From positions 62,001 through 126,000 of the forward strand of contig CAXTAK010000003.1 in the NCBI GenBank assembly GCA_964242735.1: a stretch of 64,000 bases of DNA, given 5' to 3'. The translations under genes and the position numbers were made by a program. The DNA is from CADCUY01 sp964242735. Its GTDB lineage: Bacteria > Actinomycetota > Actinomycetes > Actinomycetales > Quadrisphaeraceae. Shown here piece by piece: positions 43,238 through 52,474 of the stretch. How positions within the stretch are numbered: position 1 is the stretch's first letter; every line of letters begins with the position of its first letter. The notes beneath the pieces are model-generated. The model made no database searches, was not told the origin of the DNA, and saw only the letters and a list, made by a program, of their open reading frames with translations.

Positions 43238-44689
43238 ATGTCGGCGAGTCACTCCACGGGCGCCACGTCGAGCGTCCAGTCCGCACCACTGACCCCGCAG
43301 GCCCGCCGGTTCCTCGTCCGGCTCACGATCATCTCCACCCTGGGCGGCCTGCTCTTCGGCTACGACACCGGGGTCATCTCGGGCGCGCTGCTCACCATGC
43401 CGGAGGACCTCGGCCTGTCCGGCTTGCAGACCGCCACCGTCGTCACCATCCTGCTCCTGCCGGGCGCGGCGCTCGGCGCTCTCATCGGCGGTCGACTGGC
43501 CGACCGCCTGGGCCGGCGCATGGCCCTCCTCCTCTGCGGCGTGATCTTCCTGGTGGGCGCGCTGGGTTGCGCGCTCTCCCCCGGCTTCGGCCTGCTGGTC
43601 CTCTTCCGCTTCCTGCTCGGCCTCGGCGTGGGTGCCGCAGCCGTCATCTGCCCCGTGTACCTGGCGGAGATGGCCCCCAAGAACGCCCGGGCCCGCATGG
43701 TCACCATCAACGAGCTGATGATCGTCACCGGTCAGCTGCTGGCCTTCGCCATCAACGCGCTCATCGGCGTGCTGTCCGACGGCCAGGGCGAGTGGCGCAT
43801 CATGCTCGGCGTCGCCGCCATCCCCGCGGTGGGCCTCATCGTCGGCATGCTCGTGCTGCCAGAGTCCCCGCGCTGGCTGGCCCTGCGGGGCCGCACCGAG
43901 GAGGCGCGCACCGTGCTGCACCGCAGCCGCAGCGAGGCCGAGGCCGAGGCCGAGCTGGCCGAGGTGGCGCACCTGGCCCGCCAGGACAGCAAGGCCGCCC
44001 GCACCCCGATCCTGCAGGTGCTGCGCGCGAACCCGCACATGAAGCGCCTGCTGTGGATCGGCGCCGGCCTCGCCACGGTCCAGCAGGCCACCGGCATCAA
44101 CACGGTCAACTACTACGGCACCGAGATCCTGGCCGACAGCGGCCTGGGTGACGACGCGGCGCTCGTCTCCACCATCGCCATCGGCGCCACGTCGGTGATC
44201 ACGACGATCCTCGGCATCTGGCTGCTGGGCTTCGTCGGCCGCCGCAAGATGCTGCTCACCGGTTTCATCGGGGTCGTCGGCTCGCAGGTGCTGCTGGCCG
44301 TGGTCTTCCTGCTGCCGCAGTCGGACTTCCGGAGCTACACGATCCTGGCGGCGATGCTGCTCTTCGTCGCCTTCGTCCAGTGCTTCATCGGCACCGGCAT
44401 CTGGCTGATGCTGGCGGAGATCTTCCCGCTGGCGATCCGCGGCTTCGCGATGGGCCTGTCGGTGTTCGTCCTGTGGACGGTCAACGGCGCCATCTCCTTC
44501 GCGTTCCCCCTGACCGCGTCCGCCCTCGGGTCCACGGTCACCTTCGCGCTGTTCGCGGTGATCAACGTCGTGTCGGTCCTCTTCATCTTCAGGGTCGCCC
44601 CGGAGACCAGGGGCCACAGCCTCGAGAGCCTCGAGGAGCACCTGCGCACGTCCGCGGGCCGCACCCCGGCTGCCACCGGCAGTCGCTGA
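43238..44689 (+). CDS. iolT: MFS sugar porter, IolT-like inositol transporter
   Basis: 483 aa with twelve membrane segments and GAAGGAG upstream. Sugar porter motifs: GGLLFGYDTGVISGALL, GRLADRLGRR, PESPRWLALRGR, QQATGINTVNYYG, GRRKM, and PETRGHSLE at the C terminus. H+-coupled inositol uptake is expected by context and similarity to IolT. Its promoter carries the regulon operator. A terminator-like hairpin follows at 44698. Confidence 0.88.
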   Translation: MSASHSTGATSSVQSAPLTPQARRFLVRLTIISTLGGLLFGYDTGVISGALLTMPEDLGLSGLQTATVVTILLLPGAALGALIGGRLADRLGRRMALLLCGVIFLVGALGCALSPGFGLLVLFRFLLGLGVGAAAVICPVYLAEMAPKNARARMVTINELMIVTGQLLAFAINALIGVLSDGQGEWRIMLGVAAIPAVGLIVGMLVLPESPRWLALRGRTEEARTVLHRSRSEAEAEAELAEVAHLARQDSKAARTPILQVLRANPHMKRLLWIGAGLATVQQATGINTVNYYGTEILADSGLGDDAALVSTIAIGATSVITTILGIWLLGFVGRRKMLLTGFIGVVGSQVLLAVVFLLPQSDFRSYTILAAMLLFVAFVQCFIGTGIWLMLAEIFPLAIRGFAMGLSVFVLWTVNGAISFAFPLTASALGSTVTFALFAVINVVSVLFIFRVAPETRGHSLESLEEHLRTSAGRTPAATGSR

Positions 44690-44697
44690 CCACCCCT

Positions 44698-44732
44698 CGC
44701 AGCGCCCCGCCACCCACGGCGGGGGCGCTGCG
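44698..44732 (+). terminator. Hairpin terminator after iolT
   Basis: CGCAGCGCCCCGCC, 6-nt loop, GGCGGGGGCGCTGCG: a 14-bp stem with one bulged base directly after the porter gene. No T run follows, as usual in this genome. Confidence 0.7.
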
Positions 44733-44978
44733 GCGTCCACCCACCACCGCCCGGAGGTGCCGCGTGGAGGTCGGCGTCTGCACCGCGGCCCTCGCCGTGA
44801 TCGGAGACCTGGACCTCCACGGGACGGAGGCGGCCACCAGCGGTCGACGCCCCGCCGAGGAGCGCAGACCCCGGCGGCAGGTGCTTAGTCAACGAGCGGC
44901 CGCGGGACTCAAGCCGGGACCCCGTGGCCGGACGAACGCTGCTGGTCGTGCGCGGCGCCGCGTGACCCGCAGCAGCGC
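44733..44978. other. Region with possible truncated gene start, no intact gene
   Basis: After the iolT hairpin, a GGAGG precedes GTG 44764, which opens VEVGVCTAALAVIGDLDLHG. The first ten residues look like the start of a TIM-barrel isomerase, but the similarity ends at once and the rest is Arg/Ala-rich, so this may be the stub of a deleted gene. Nothing else is seen up to the PIN toxin's stop at 44979. Confidence 0.35.
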
Positions 44979-45410
44979 TCAGGGCACGAGCGCGAAGCCC
45001 TCCGCGGCTGCGGCCAGCCGGAGGCTGCGGTGGAAGGCGGAGTGAGCGAGCCTCGGCTCCACTGCCACGACCGCGGTCGCGGAGGCCAGCTGCACGGCGT
45101 CGTAGGCCCGCAGCCCGTGGACCGCCGCGTGCCGCGCCGCGAGGTCGAGCACGTCCGGCGTGATGGAGGTGCGCAGGAACCGTCCCGGTTGGTCTGGAGC
45201 GCCGAAGCAGTCGCTCTCGAACCGGGCGACGAGCACGGCGACGTCGCCGGCCTCCAACTCCCCGGACCGCATCTCCCGCCACAGCGCCGCGACGACCTCG
45301 ACCCGGCACACCTGGCTCACCACCACATCGGTGAGCGCCCGGATGACAGCGGACCCGTCCTCGTCGGCGTACAGCTCGACGAGCGCCGACGAATCAGCGA
45401 AGACGCCCAC
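44979..45410 (-). CDS. PIN-domain toxin (VapC family), second copy
   Basis: 143 aa from GTG 45410: VGVFADSSALVELYADEDG (first Asp), SQVCRVEVVAALWREM (Glu), LRAYDAVQLASATAV (Asp). Typical VapC-type RNase toxin. Its antitoxin gene lies upstream and overlaps it by 94 nt. Confidence 0.88.
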   Translation of the reverse strand: MGVFADSSALVELYADEDGSAVIRALTDVVVSQVCRVEVVAALWREMRSGELEAGDVAVLVARFESDCFGAPDQPGRFLRTSITPDVLDLAARHAAVHGLRAYDAVQLASATAVVAVEPRLAHSAFHRSLRLAAAAEGFALVP

Positions 45411-45700
45411 CCGCGGTCGCGACCGACGATCTCCGAGAGCAGCGTGCCGTGCGCCGCCCGTCGTCGCGCGGCGGCGGCGGCAGGGGCGGGAGCCGGCCGG
45501 GGAGCCCCGGACTCATCGAGCGACCCAGCCCTGGCGAGACGGTCCCGCAGCCTCTGCCGGTCCGATCCGCCGGTCGACGGGTCGGTCTCGGCGTCGACGA
45601 CGAAGGTGAGGTGGGCGTTCAGGCTCCGCCCCTCCTCGGCCGCGGCGGACCTGGCCCGGTCGACCAGCTCGTCCGGGGCTCGCCACGTCACCCGCTGCAC
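45317..45700 (-). CDS. Ribbon-helix-helix antitoxin, overlapping vapC
   Basis: 127 aa as read from GTG 45700. RHH-like N terminus VQRVTWRAPDELVDRARSAA, EGRSLNAHLTFVVDAE, then a Pro/Ala-rich linker and GTLLSEIVGRDRG near the toxin start. The frame runs another ~30 Arg/Ser-rich residues inside the toxin gene, so the true C terminus may be closer to 45410, with a base error or unusual overlap in between. Confidence 0.65.
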   Translation of the reverse strand: MQRVTWRAPDELVDRARSAAAEEGRSLNAHLTFVVDAETDPSTGGSDRQRLRDRLARAGSLDESGAPRPAPAPAAAAARRRAAHGTLLSEIVGRDRGWASSLIRRRSSSCTPTRTGPLSSGRSPMWW

Positions 45701-45958
45701 ACCACCAGGGTGGCAGGCACGCAGGCAGACACCTCATCCCGCTGTGGCCAGCGGCGCCCCAGCGTCGAGCGCGCCAGCCGCAGCGACGTCCCGGCCCGCG
45801 ATGATCACGAGCTCAGGACCACGGATGACCGCCTGGAGTGGTCGCGACCCCGTGATCATCGCGAGAGGTGCTCCGGCCGCCGGGGTCCGCGTGCGAGCCG
45901 CAAGGGAGATGCAACACGGCGTGACGGGTGCGTAACATCCGCTGCCCACACTCCCCCC

Positions 45959-47365
45959 ATGGCGAGCGTGACGACACGACGGCCCACCGCGGCAGGGGCG
46001 CACCCCGTCGACGAGGTGCCACCCCTGGCGCGACTGGCGCCGCTGGGGCTGCAGCACGTGCTGGCCATGTACGCCGGCGCGGTCGCGGTGCCGCTGATCG
46101 TCGGCGGCGCGCTCGTGGCGGAGGGCCAGCTCGACAGCAGCGACCTGCCGTACCTCATCAGCGCCGACCTGCTGCTGGCCGGCATCGCCACGATCATCCA
46201 GTCGGTCGGGTTCTGGCGCTTCGGGTGCCGGCTGCCGCTGATGCAGGGCTGCACCTTCGCCGCGGTCACCCCGATGATCGCCATCGGCTCGCAGTACGGC
46301 ATCACCGCCATCTACGGGTCGGTGATCGCCAGCGGGCTGTTCATGATGGTGCTGGCCCCGGTGTTCGCCCGACTCCTGCGCTTCTTCCCACCCCTGGTCA
46401 CCGGCACCGTCATCCTCGTCATCGGGCTGTCGCTGATGCCCGTGGCCGCGGGCTGGGCCGGGGGCGGCGCGGCGTCGGAGGACTTCGGGGCCCCGGGGAA
46501 CCTGGCCCTGGCGGCGTTCACGCTCGTCACGATCCTGCTGCTGGAGCGCTTCGCGCCGCCCGCGCTGGGGCGGCTGTCGATCCTCGTGGGGGTGCTCGTC
46601 GGCACCGGCGTGGGGGCGGTCTTCGGCCGGAGCGACTTCAGCGGCGTCGCCGAGCAGTCCTGGGTCGGCATCAGCACCCCCTTCCACTTCGGGTTCCCGA
46701 CCTTCGAGGTCAGCGCGATCGTCGCGATGTGCATCGTCGCCCTGGTGATCATGACCGAGACCACCGGCGACATCATCGCGGTCGGCGAGATCGTCGACCG
46801 GCCCGTGCCGCCCGGCCGCCTCGCCGACGGGCTGCGCGCCGACGGCCTGTCCACCGTGCTCGGCGGGGTCTTCAACACCTTCCCCTACACCGCCTTCGCG
46901 CAGAACGTGGGCCTGGTGAGCCTGACCGGGGTGCGCTCGCGGTACGTCGCCACCTTCGCCGGCGCGGTGCTCATCATCCTCGGGCTGCTGCCCAAGCTCG
47001 GGGCCGTCGTCGAGGGCGTGCCGCTGCCCGTGCTCGGCGGCGCGGGCATCGCCCTGTTCGGCATGGTGGCCGCCAGCGGCATCCGCACCCTGTCGAAGGT
47101 CACCATCGACAACCGCAACATCCTCGTCATCGCCATCTCGGTGGGCGTGGGCCTGCTCCCGACCGTCTCGGGCGAGCTGTACGCGCAGTTCCCGGCGGGC
47201 GCGCAGACCGTGCTCGACTCCGGCATCAGCGCCGGGGCGATCACCGCGATCGTGCTGAACCTGCTGCTGGGGTCCTCGCGCCGCGAGCCGGAGCTGCTCG
47301 ACCTCTCCGCCCACGACGCGGTGCGCGCCCCGGTGAGCAGCGACGACGGGGTGACCGTCCGCTGA
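45959..47365 (+). CDS. NCS2 nucleobase:cation symporter (uracil/xanthine permease family)
   Basis: 468 aa from ATG 45959 with about 12-14 membrane segments. Family motifs: GLQHVLAMYAGAVAVPLIVG, SVGFWRFGCRLPLMQGCTFAAVTPM, MTETTGDIIAVGEIVD and FNTFPYTAFAQNVGLVSLTGVRSRYV. The last region with NVG and Q favours purine (xanthine/uric acid) over uracil. The specificity is inferred only. Confidence 0.88.
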   Translation: MASVTTRRPTAAGAHPVDEVPPLARLAPLGLQHVLAMYAGAVAVPLIVGGALVAEGQLDSSDLPYLISADLLLAGIATIIQSVGFWRFGCRLPLMQGCTFAAVTPMIAIGSQYGITAIYGSVIASGLFMMVLAPVFARLLRFFPPLVTGTVILVIGLSLMPVAAGWAGGGAASEDFGAPGNLALAAFTLVTILLLERFAPPALGRLSILVGVLVGTGVGAVFGRSDFSGVAEQSWVGISTPFHFGFPTFEVSAIVAMCIVALVIMTETTGDIIAVGEIVDRPVPPGRLADGLRADGLSTVLGGVFNTFPYTAFAQNVGLVSLTGVRSRYVATFAGAVLIILGLLPKLGAVVEGVPLPVLGGAGIALFGMVAASGIRTLSKVTIDNRNILVIAISVGVGLLPTVSGELYAQFPAGAQTVLDSGISAGAITAIVLNLLLGSSRREPELLDLSAHDAVRAPVSSDDGVTVR

Positions 47366-47407
47366 CGGGGCGGCACGACGGCACAGGAGCACAGCCGGGC
47401 TGCACGG

Positions 47408-48670
47408 TCACGCCGCGGGGTCGAGGATCCGCACGGTGCCGTACCGGCCGTCGTAGCCGGGCTCGACGTCGACCTCACCGGCCCGCACCCGCCGCAGCGC
47501 CTCCCCCGCCCGCGCACCGACCAGGGCGGCGACGCCCTCGACCGGCGCCGAGGTGAGCACGTCCAGCTCGCTCCCGAACGCGGCGAGCAGCTGGGCGCGC
47601 GCGGCGGCCACGCGCCGGGCGGCGGGGCGGACGCCGAGGGCGTCGGCGAGCACCTCGTCCAGCGGCACCAGCGTGGTGAACTCGAGTGCGCCGGGCGGCC
47701 GGGTGCCCTCGGGGCGGTCGGCGAGCTCCTCGACCCGGGAGAGCACCCCCACGGTGACCGGGCGCCCGCAGACCGGGCAGCGCCCACCGGCCGCCGCCCG
47801 CTGCGCCGGGCTCATGCGCACGTCGTGCGCCCGGTGCCCGTCGTGGTGGTACTTGCCCTCGGCCGGCGGCATCTCGACCGTGCCCACCAGCTGGGTGGGC
47901 GAGGACGCCCGCTCACCGGCCCGGCTCGGCGCGCCGGTGCGCAGGGCCTCGCGGATGCCGGCGTAGGAGACCTCCCCGCTCAGCACGGTGGTCTCGCGGG
48001 CGATGCGCCGCGGGCCGTGGGCGTCGGAGGAGGAGATCAGGGCCACGTCGTCCAGGGCGCTGACCCGCCAGCACATCGCCGGGTCGGCTGACAGGCCCGT
48101 CTCGACGGCGAGGACGTGACCGGTGAGGTCGGCGAAGCACTCCTGGAGGGAGTCGAAGCCGCCCTTCGAGCCGAGCACCCCGAACCACGGCGTCCACGCG
48201 TGCGCGGGGACCACCAGCGCGGTGGGGTCGGCCTCCAGGGCGATCTCGGCGACGTCCCGGGCGCTGATCGCCAGCGCCGGCCGCCCGTCGGAGCTCAGCG
48301 CGGCCCCGCGCCGCTCCAGGGCGGCGGCGAGGGCGTCCGCGGCCTCCAGGGAGGGCAGGGCGACCAGCACGTGCAGGCGCCGGGTGCGCCCGCCGTGGCG
48401 GTAGCTGCAGGCGACCTCCGCGCTGGCGAGGAAGCGCGGCGCGTGCGCCGGGGCGCCGCGGCGCACGAGCAGGCCCTGCTCGGGGGCCGGCACCAGCTCG
48501 GCGGCCAGCTCCGCGCGCCAGGCGGGGTGGGTGACGTCGCCCGTGCCCATCACCGCCACGCCCTTCTCGGCGGCGCTGGCCTCGATCACCGGCACGCTGA
48601 GGGTGCGCGCGGTGGCGTAGGCGAAGCGGGAGTGCAGGTCGAGGTGGTAGCTGCCGCTGGGCGGGATCAC
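47408..48670 (-). CDS. Endonuclease Q (EndoQ)-like PHP-domain protein
   Basis: 420 aa. PHP-type opening YHLDLHSRFAYATARTLS, then GTGDVTHPAW, VVPAHAWTPWFGVLGSKGGF, DSLQECF and SSSDAHGPRRIARE (metal ligands). Near residue 297 a CPVCGRPVTVGVLSRVEELADR zinc-finger segment follows, as in EndoQ. EndoQ nicks DNA 5' to deaminated bases (uracil, hypoxanthine) and is mainly known from Thermococcales and a few bacteria. Convergent with the permease gene. I think the family call is sound; the activity is not shown. Confidence 0.8.
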   Translation of the reverse strand: MIPPSGSYHLDLHSRFAYATARTLSVPVIEASAAEKGVAVMGTGDVTHPAWRAELAAELVPAPEQGLLVRRGAPAHAPRFLASAEVACSYRHGGRTRRLHVLVALPSLEAADALAAALERRGAALSSDGRPALAISARDVAEIALEADPTALVVPAHAWTPWFGVLGSKGGFDSLQECFADLTGHVLAVETGLSADPAMCWRVSALDDVALISSSDAHGPRRIARETTVLSGEVSYAGIREALRTGAPSRAGERASSPTQLVGTVEMPPAEGKYHHDGHRAHDVRMSPAQRAAAGGRCPVCGRPVTVGVLSRVEELADRPEGTRPPGALEFTTLVPLDEVLADALGVRPAARRVAAARAQLLAAFGSELDVLTSAPVEGVAALVGARAGEALRRVRAGEVDVEPGYDGRYGTVRILDPAA

Positions 48671-48805
48671 AGGGTCGACCTACCCCGTCCGGCCCGCCCC
48701 ACGAGCACCAGCACCGGGCACAGGCGCCGGCGCCGCACCCGCAGGGCCGCCCGCGCCGCGCCGTGGTGGGCGCGGTGCGGGCGGGCTGTGCAGGTGCCTG
48801 GCGGC

Positions 48806-49483
48806 TCAGGCGTTCTGCTGGGAGCTGACGCCCTCCAGGCCCGCCTCGGCGGCGCCCTGCTCGGGGGTGTCGGCGGAGGTCGGCGCGCCCTTCAGGCGCG
48901 TCGCCACCTCGACGGCCCGGCGGCCCTGGTACGCCGCGGCGGCGAGCTCGGTCTCCCCGGGGGGGTTGGCCCCGTTGTTGGAGATGTGCGAGGTGCCGTA
49001 GGGATTGCCCGCCGCGAACTGGATCGCGTCGGTGTAGCCCGGGGGCACGATGAAGCCGCCCCAGTGGTAGAAGACGTTGTTCAGCGCCAGGATCGTCGAC
49101 TCCTGCCCGCCGTGGTTGGTGGCCGCGGAGACGAACGAGGAGTACACCTTGTCGGCCAGCTCGCCACCGGCCCACAGCCCGCCGCAGCCGTCGATGAACT
49201 GCTTCAGCTGCGCCGACGGCAGCCCGAAGCGGGTCGGCGTGCCGAAGATGACGACGTCGGCCCACTGCAGGTCGCTCAGCTGCGCCTCGGGCTCGTCCTG
49301 GGTCTCCAGGCGGTGGGCGGCCCACCCCTGGTTGGACGCGATGGCCGCCTCGGGGGCGAGCTCGTGCACCTTGAGCAGGCGCACCTCGGCGCCGGCGCCC
49401 CCGGCGCCCTCCGCGACGGCACGGGCGAGCTTGTGGACGCCTCCGGTGGCGCTGTAGTAGATGACGGCGACCTTGACGGCCAT
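48806..49483 (-). CDS. wrbA: NAD(P)H:quinone oxidoreductase WrbA
   Basis: 225 aa from ATG 49483 with AGGAGG upstream. Flavodoxin-like FMN loop YYSATGGVHKLARAVAEGA, then FGTPTRFGLPSAQLKQFIDG and SNNGANPPGETELAAAAYQGRR. Two-electron quinone reductase of the WrbA family. The C-terminal ~20 residues (SADTPEQGAAEAGLEG) are extra. Confidence 0.9.
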   Translation of the reverse strand: MAVKVAVIYYSATGGVHKLARAVAEGAGGAGAEVRLLKVHELAPEAAIASNQGWAAHRLETQDEPEAQLSDLQWADVVIFGTPTRFGLPSAQLKQFIDGCGGLWAGGELADKVYSSFVSAATNHGGQESTILALNNVFYHWGGFIVPPGYTDAIQFAAGNPYGTSHISNNGANPPGETELAAAAYQGRRAVEVATRLKGAPTSADTPEQGAAEAGLEGVSSQQNA

Positions 49484-49538
49484 GGTTCCTCCTGCTGCTC
49501 GGGAGGAGCCAGCGTAACCGAGACAGTTGAACAAGCAA

Positions 49539-50792
49539 CTACCCGGTGGTGACCGTCAGCACCACCAGGCTCGCGTTCAGCGCCACCACCACCACGACGG
49601 CGACCCGCGCCGCCCACCGGACCGGTGCGCCGTTGACGTCGTCCCCCATCAGCGCCGCGTCCCCCGTCAGGCGCAGCAGCGGCACGAGCGCGAAGGCGAT
49701 GCCGAAGCTCAGCACCACCTGGCTGAACACCAGCGCCGCGGTGGGGTCGATGCCGACGGCGAGCACGATCAGCGCCGGGACGAGGGTGACGACCCGGCGC
49801 GCCACCAGGGGCACCCTCACGCGCAGCAGCCCCTGCATGATCGCCGCCCCGGCGTACGCCCCCACCGACGTCGAGGCCAGGCCCGAGGCGAGCAGCGCGA
49901 GGGCGAAGAGCAGCGCGATCGCCGGCCCCAGCGCGCTGGAGACCGCGGCGTGCGCGCCCTCCAGGGTGTCGGTGCCGGGCACGCCCTGCAGGGCCGAGGC
50001 CGCCAGCAGCAGCATCGAGATGTTCAGGGCACCGGCCACCGCGAGGGCCGTGACGACGTCGATGCGCGTCGCCCGCAGCACCGCGCGGCGGTCGGCGCCG
50101 GCCTCGACGTGCCCGTGGTGGTCGCGGGCCAGCGCCGAGTGCAGGTAGATGGCGTGCGGCATGACCGTCGCGCCGAGCATGCTGGCCGCCAGGAGCACCG
50201 CGTCGGTGTCGGCGAACCGGGGCACCAGCCCGCCCAGCACCCCGCCCGCGTCAGGGGGGCTGACCACCGTCCCGGCGACGAAGCCCACGGCGATGACCAC
50301 GAGGAAGGCGATGATCACCGCTTCGAAGCGGCGCTGCCCGTCGCGGGTCTGCAGGGCCAGCAGCAGCAGCGAGACCGCCCCGGTGATCACCCCGCCCAGC
50401 AGCAGCGGTGTCCCGAACAGCAGGTGGAGCGCGACGGCGCCGCCGATGACCTCCGCGAGGTCGGTCGCCGCGGCGACCGCCTCGGCCTGCACCCAGTACG
50501 CCAGGCGCGGGAAGCGGGTCAGGCGCTCGCCGAGCACCTCGGGCAGGGTGCGCCCGGCGACCACGCCGAGCTTCGCGGAGAGGTACTGCACGAGCACCGC
50601 GATGACGTTGGCCACCACCAGCACCCACAGCAGGCCGTACCCGTACAGCGAGCCCGCGGTGAGGTTCGCGGCGACGTTGCCGGGGTCGACGTAGGCGATC
50701 GCCGCCACGAACGCGGGACCCAGCAGCAGCCACAGGCGCCGGTCGGCAGGCCGCGGGTGCGCGCGGCCCTCGCGCACCACCGGCACCGCCAC
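49539..50792 (-). CDS. mntH: Nramp manganese/iron transporter MntH
   Basis: 417 aa from ATG 50792. Canonical Nramp: TM1 IAYVDPGNVAANLTAGS with DPGN, and TM6 GATVMPHAIYLHSAL with MPH. About 11 membrane segments. Proton-coupled Mn2+/Fe2+ import. In contrast to the relative at 14754, both metal motifs are intact. Confidence 0.93.
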   Translation of the reverse strand: MAVPVVREGRAHPRPADRRLWLLLGPAFVAAIAYVDPGNVAANLTAGSLYGYGLLWVLVVANVIAVLVQYLSAKLGVVAGRTLPEVLGERLTRFPRLAYWVQAEAVAAATDLAEVIGGAVALHLLFGTPLLLGGVITGAVSLLLLALQTRDGQRRFEAVIIAFLVVIAVGFVAGTVVSPPDAGGVLGGLVPRFADTDAVLLAASMLGATVMPHAIYLHSALARDHHGHVEAGADRRAVLRATRIDVVTALAVAGALNISMLLLAASALQGVPGTDTLEGAHAAVSSALGPAIALLFALALLASGLASTSVGAYAGAAIMQGLLRVRVPLVARRVVTLVPALIVLAVGIDPTAALVFSQVVLSFGIAFALVPLLRLTGDAALMGDDVNGAPVRWAARVAVVVVVALNASLVVLTVTTG

Positions 50793-50890
50793 GAGCGGGA
50801 CCCTACCGACCGCCCACCGCTCGCGAGGGGAGCGAGCGCATCCGGCGCGCGCACCTCACGAGGGTCGCGGGGCTCAGCTGCCCGTCCCGC

Positions 50891-51661
50891 TCACCCGTCG
50901 CGCGGAGGCGCCTGACGCGCCGAGACCCTCGCCCCGGCGCGGTCGAGGAGCCGCTCCGCAGGCAGGGTCCGCGCCACCACGGCGCGCGCGACGTCGGTCA
51001 GGCGCTGGTGCTCCTCGCGCGCGTACCCGCGCAGCACGGCGAAGGCCTCCTCCACCCCGATCCCGCCCCGCTGGGCGATCACGCCCTTCGCCTGCTCCAG
51101 GACCACGCGGCTGGTCAGCGCTCCCTGCAGCTGGGCGCTGAGGGCGCTGGCGCTCGTCGCGGTCCTGTCCTGGACCAGGGCGACGCTCGCGACGTCGGCG
51201 AGGGCCTGGGCGAGCGTGAGGTCGTCGTCGTTGAGTGACCCGGGCTCGCTGCCGAACAGGCCCATCGCCCCGAGCACGGTGTCCTGCAGGCGCAGGGGCA
51301 CGGCGTGCACGCTCTCGTAGCCGGCGGCCCTCGCCGCCGGCACGAACGCCGGCCACCGCTCCTGCTCCACCGACAGGTCCGGGACCGCGACGGGCGCACC
51401 ATCGCGGTAGCAGTCCAGGCACGGCCCGTCGTCGCGCTGCAGCTGGTGCACCTCGAGCTCGCGAGCTCGCTCGGACGAGGCGGCCAGCACGTGCAGGACG
51501 CCCCGGCGGTCGGCGAGGAGCAGCCCGGCGGAGGCGACGTCCAGCAGCCGGGAGCACTCCGCGGTGAGGCCGTCGAGCATCTCCACGACGTCGTACCCCC
51601 TGGCGAGGGTCGTGGCGATGGAGACGAAGGCCTGGGTGACCTCGCGTTCGCGCCCGCTCAC
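50891..51661 (-). CDS. GAF-ANTAR domain regulator
   Basis: 256 aa from GTG 51661, overlapping the upstream stop by 4 nt. GAF domain (VEMLDGLTAECSRLLDVASA, VPLRLQDTVLGAMGLFG) and C-terminal ANTAR (ALTSRVVLEQAKGVIAQRGGI, VEEAFAVLRGYAREEHQRL). ANTAR domains bind two-hexaloop RNA to cause antitermination. Second gene of a pair with the next upstream ANTAR protein. Confidence 0.88.
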   Translation of the reverse strand: MSGREREVTQAFVSIATTLARGYDVVEMLDGLTAECSRLLDVASAGLLLADRRGVLHVLAASSERARELEVHQLQRDDGPCLDCYRDGAPVAVPDLSVEQERWPAFVPAARAAGYESVHAVPLRLQDTVLGAMGLFGSEPGSLNDDDLTLAQALADVASVALVQDRTATSASALSAQLQGALTSRVVLEQAKGVIAQRGGIGVEEAFAVLRGYAREEHQRLTDVARAVVARTLPAERLLDRAGARVSARQAPPRDG

Positions 51662-52416
51662 GCGCCGGGCCCTGGGCTGGTGCTCCGCCAGCCGGTCGCG
51701 TCCACCTCCACCCGCCGCTCCACCACCTGCCAGGCCAGCTCGCTGGCTGTGAGACCCAGCGAGAAGGCGTGCGCGCGGAGCAAGACCAGGGCCTCCGCGG
51801 ACCCCACCCCCAACGCACCCATGACCATCCCGGTGGCCTGGTAGACCTCCACCCGCTCCAGGGAGGCCAGCTGCTCCCACCCGTCCTCGCCCTGGCTGGC
51901 GGAGTCCCAGTCCACGTCCGCGGTCATCAGGTCCAGCAGGGGCAGCACCGCGAGCTCCGCGGCCAGCAGCGCCCCGGCCATGCTCTCCTCGGTCAGCGGC
52001 CCCGCGCTGGCGCGGTACAGGTCCAGCGCCCCCACGTGGTGGGAGGTGATGCTGACCGGGAGCGCGAAGACCGCGGTGATCCCCGACTCCCTGACCGCGC
52101 TGGTGAACGCCGGCCAGCGCAGCTCCGCGGGATCGGCCAGGTCAGGGGCGAGCACGGGGGCGCCGACGAGCACGGAGTCCAGGCACGGGCCCTCCCCGAG
52201 GGTGAACTGCAGCTCGTCCAGGCGGCGGCTGAGATCCCCGCTGGAGCCGAACGTGCCCTGCGTGGCGCCCTGGTGGATCATCGAGATGGACGCGCCATCG
52301 ACCGCGAGGAGGTCCACGCACGCCCGGCACAGCAGGTCCGCGGCGTCCAGGGCGGTGCCAGCGCCGGTCATGGCGGTGCCGAGCTCTGACCGGAGCTCCC
52401 ACACGGGCCGGCTCAT
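51658..52416 (-). CDS. GAF-ANTAR domain regulator
   Basis: 252 aa from ATG 52416 with GGAGG upstream; an ATG at 52458 is possible. GAF core (LLAVDGASISMIHQGATQGTF, LGEGPCLDSVLVGAPVLAPD, VFALPVSITSHHVGALDLYR) and an ANTAR-like end (ERVEVYQATGMVMGALGVG, SAEALVLLRAHAFSLGLTAS). Effector unknown; RNA antitermination is expected for the family. Lies 59 nt downstream of the GH13 gene. Confidence 0.85.
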   Translation of the reverse strand: MSRPVWELRSELGTAMTGAGTALDAADLLCRACVDLLAVDGASISMIHQGATQGTFGSSGDLSRRLDELQFTLGEGPCLDSVLVGAPVLAPDLADPAELRWPAFTSAVRESGITAVFALPVSITSHHVGALDLYRASAGPLTEESMAGALLAAELAVLPLLDLMTADVDWDSASQGEDGWEQLASLERVEVYQATGMVMGALGVGSAEALVLLRAHAFSLGLTASELAWQVVERRVEVDATGWRSTSPGPGA

Positions 52417-52474
52417 GGGGACCTCCGTGGTGCGGTGCGGTGCGGGGAACGGATCCATCGTGCCACCCCGGGTC

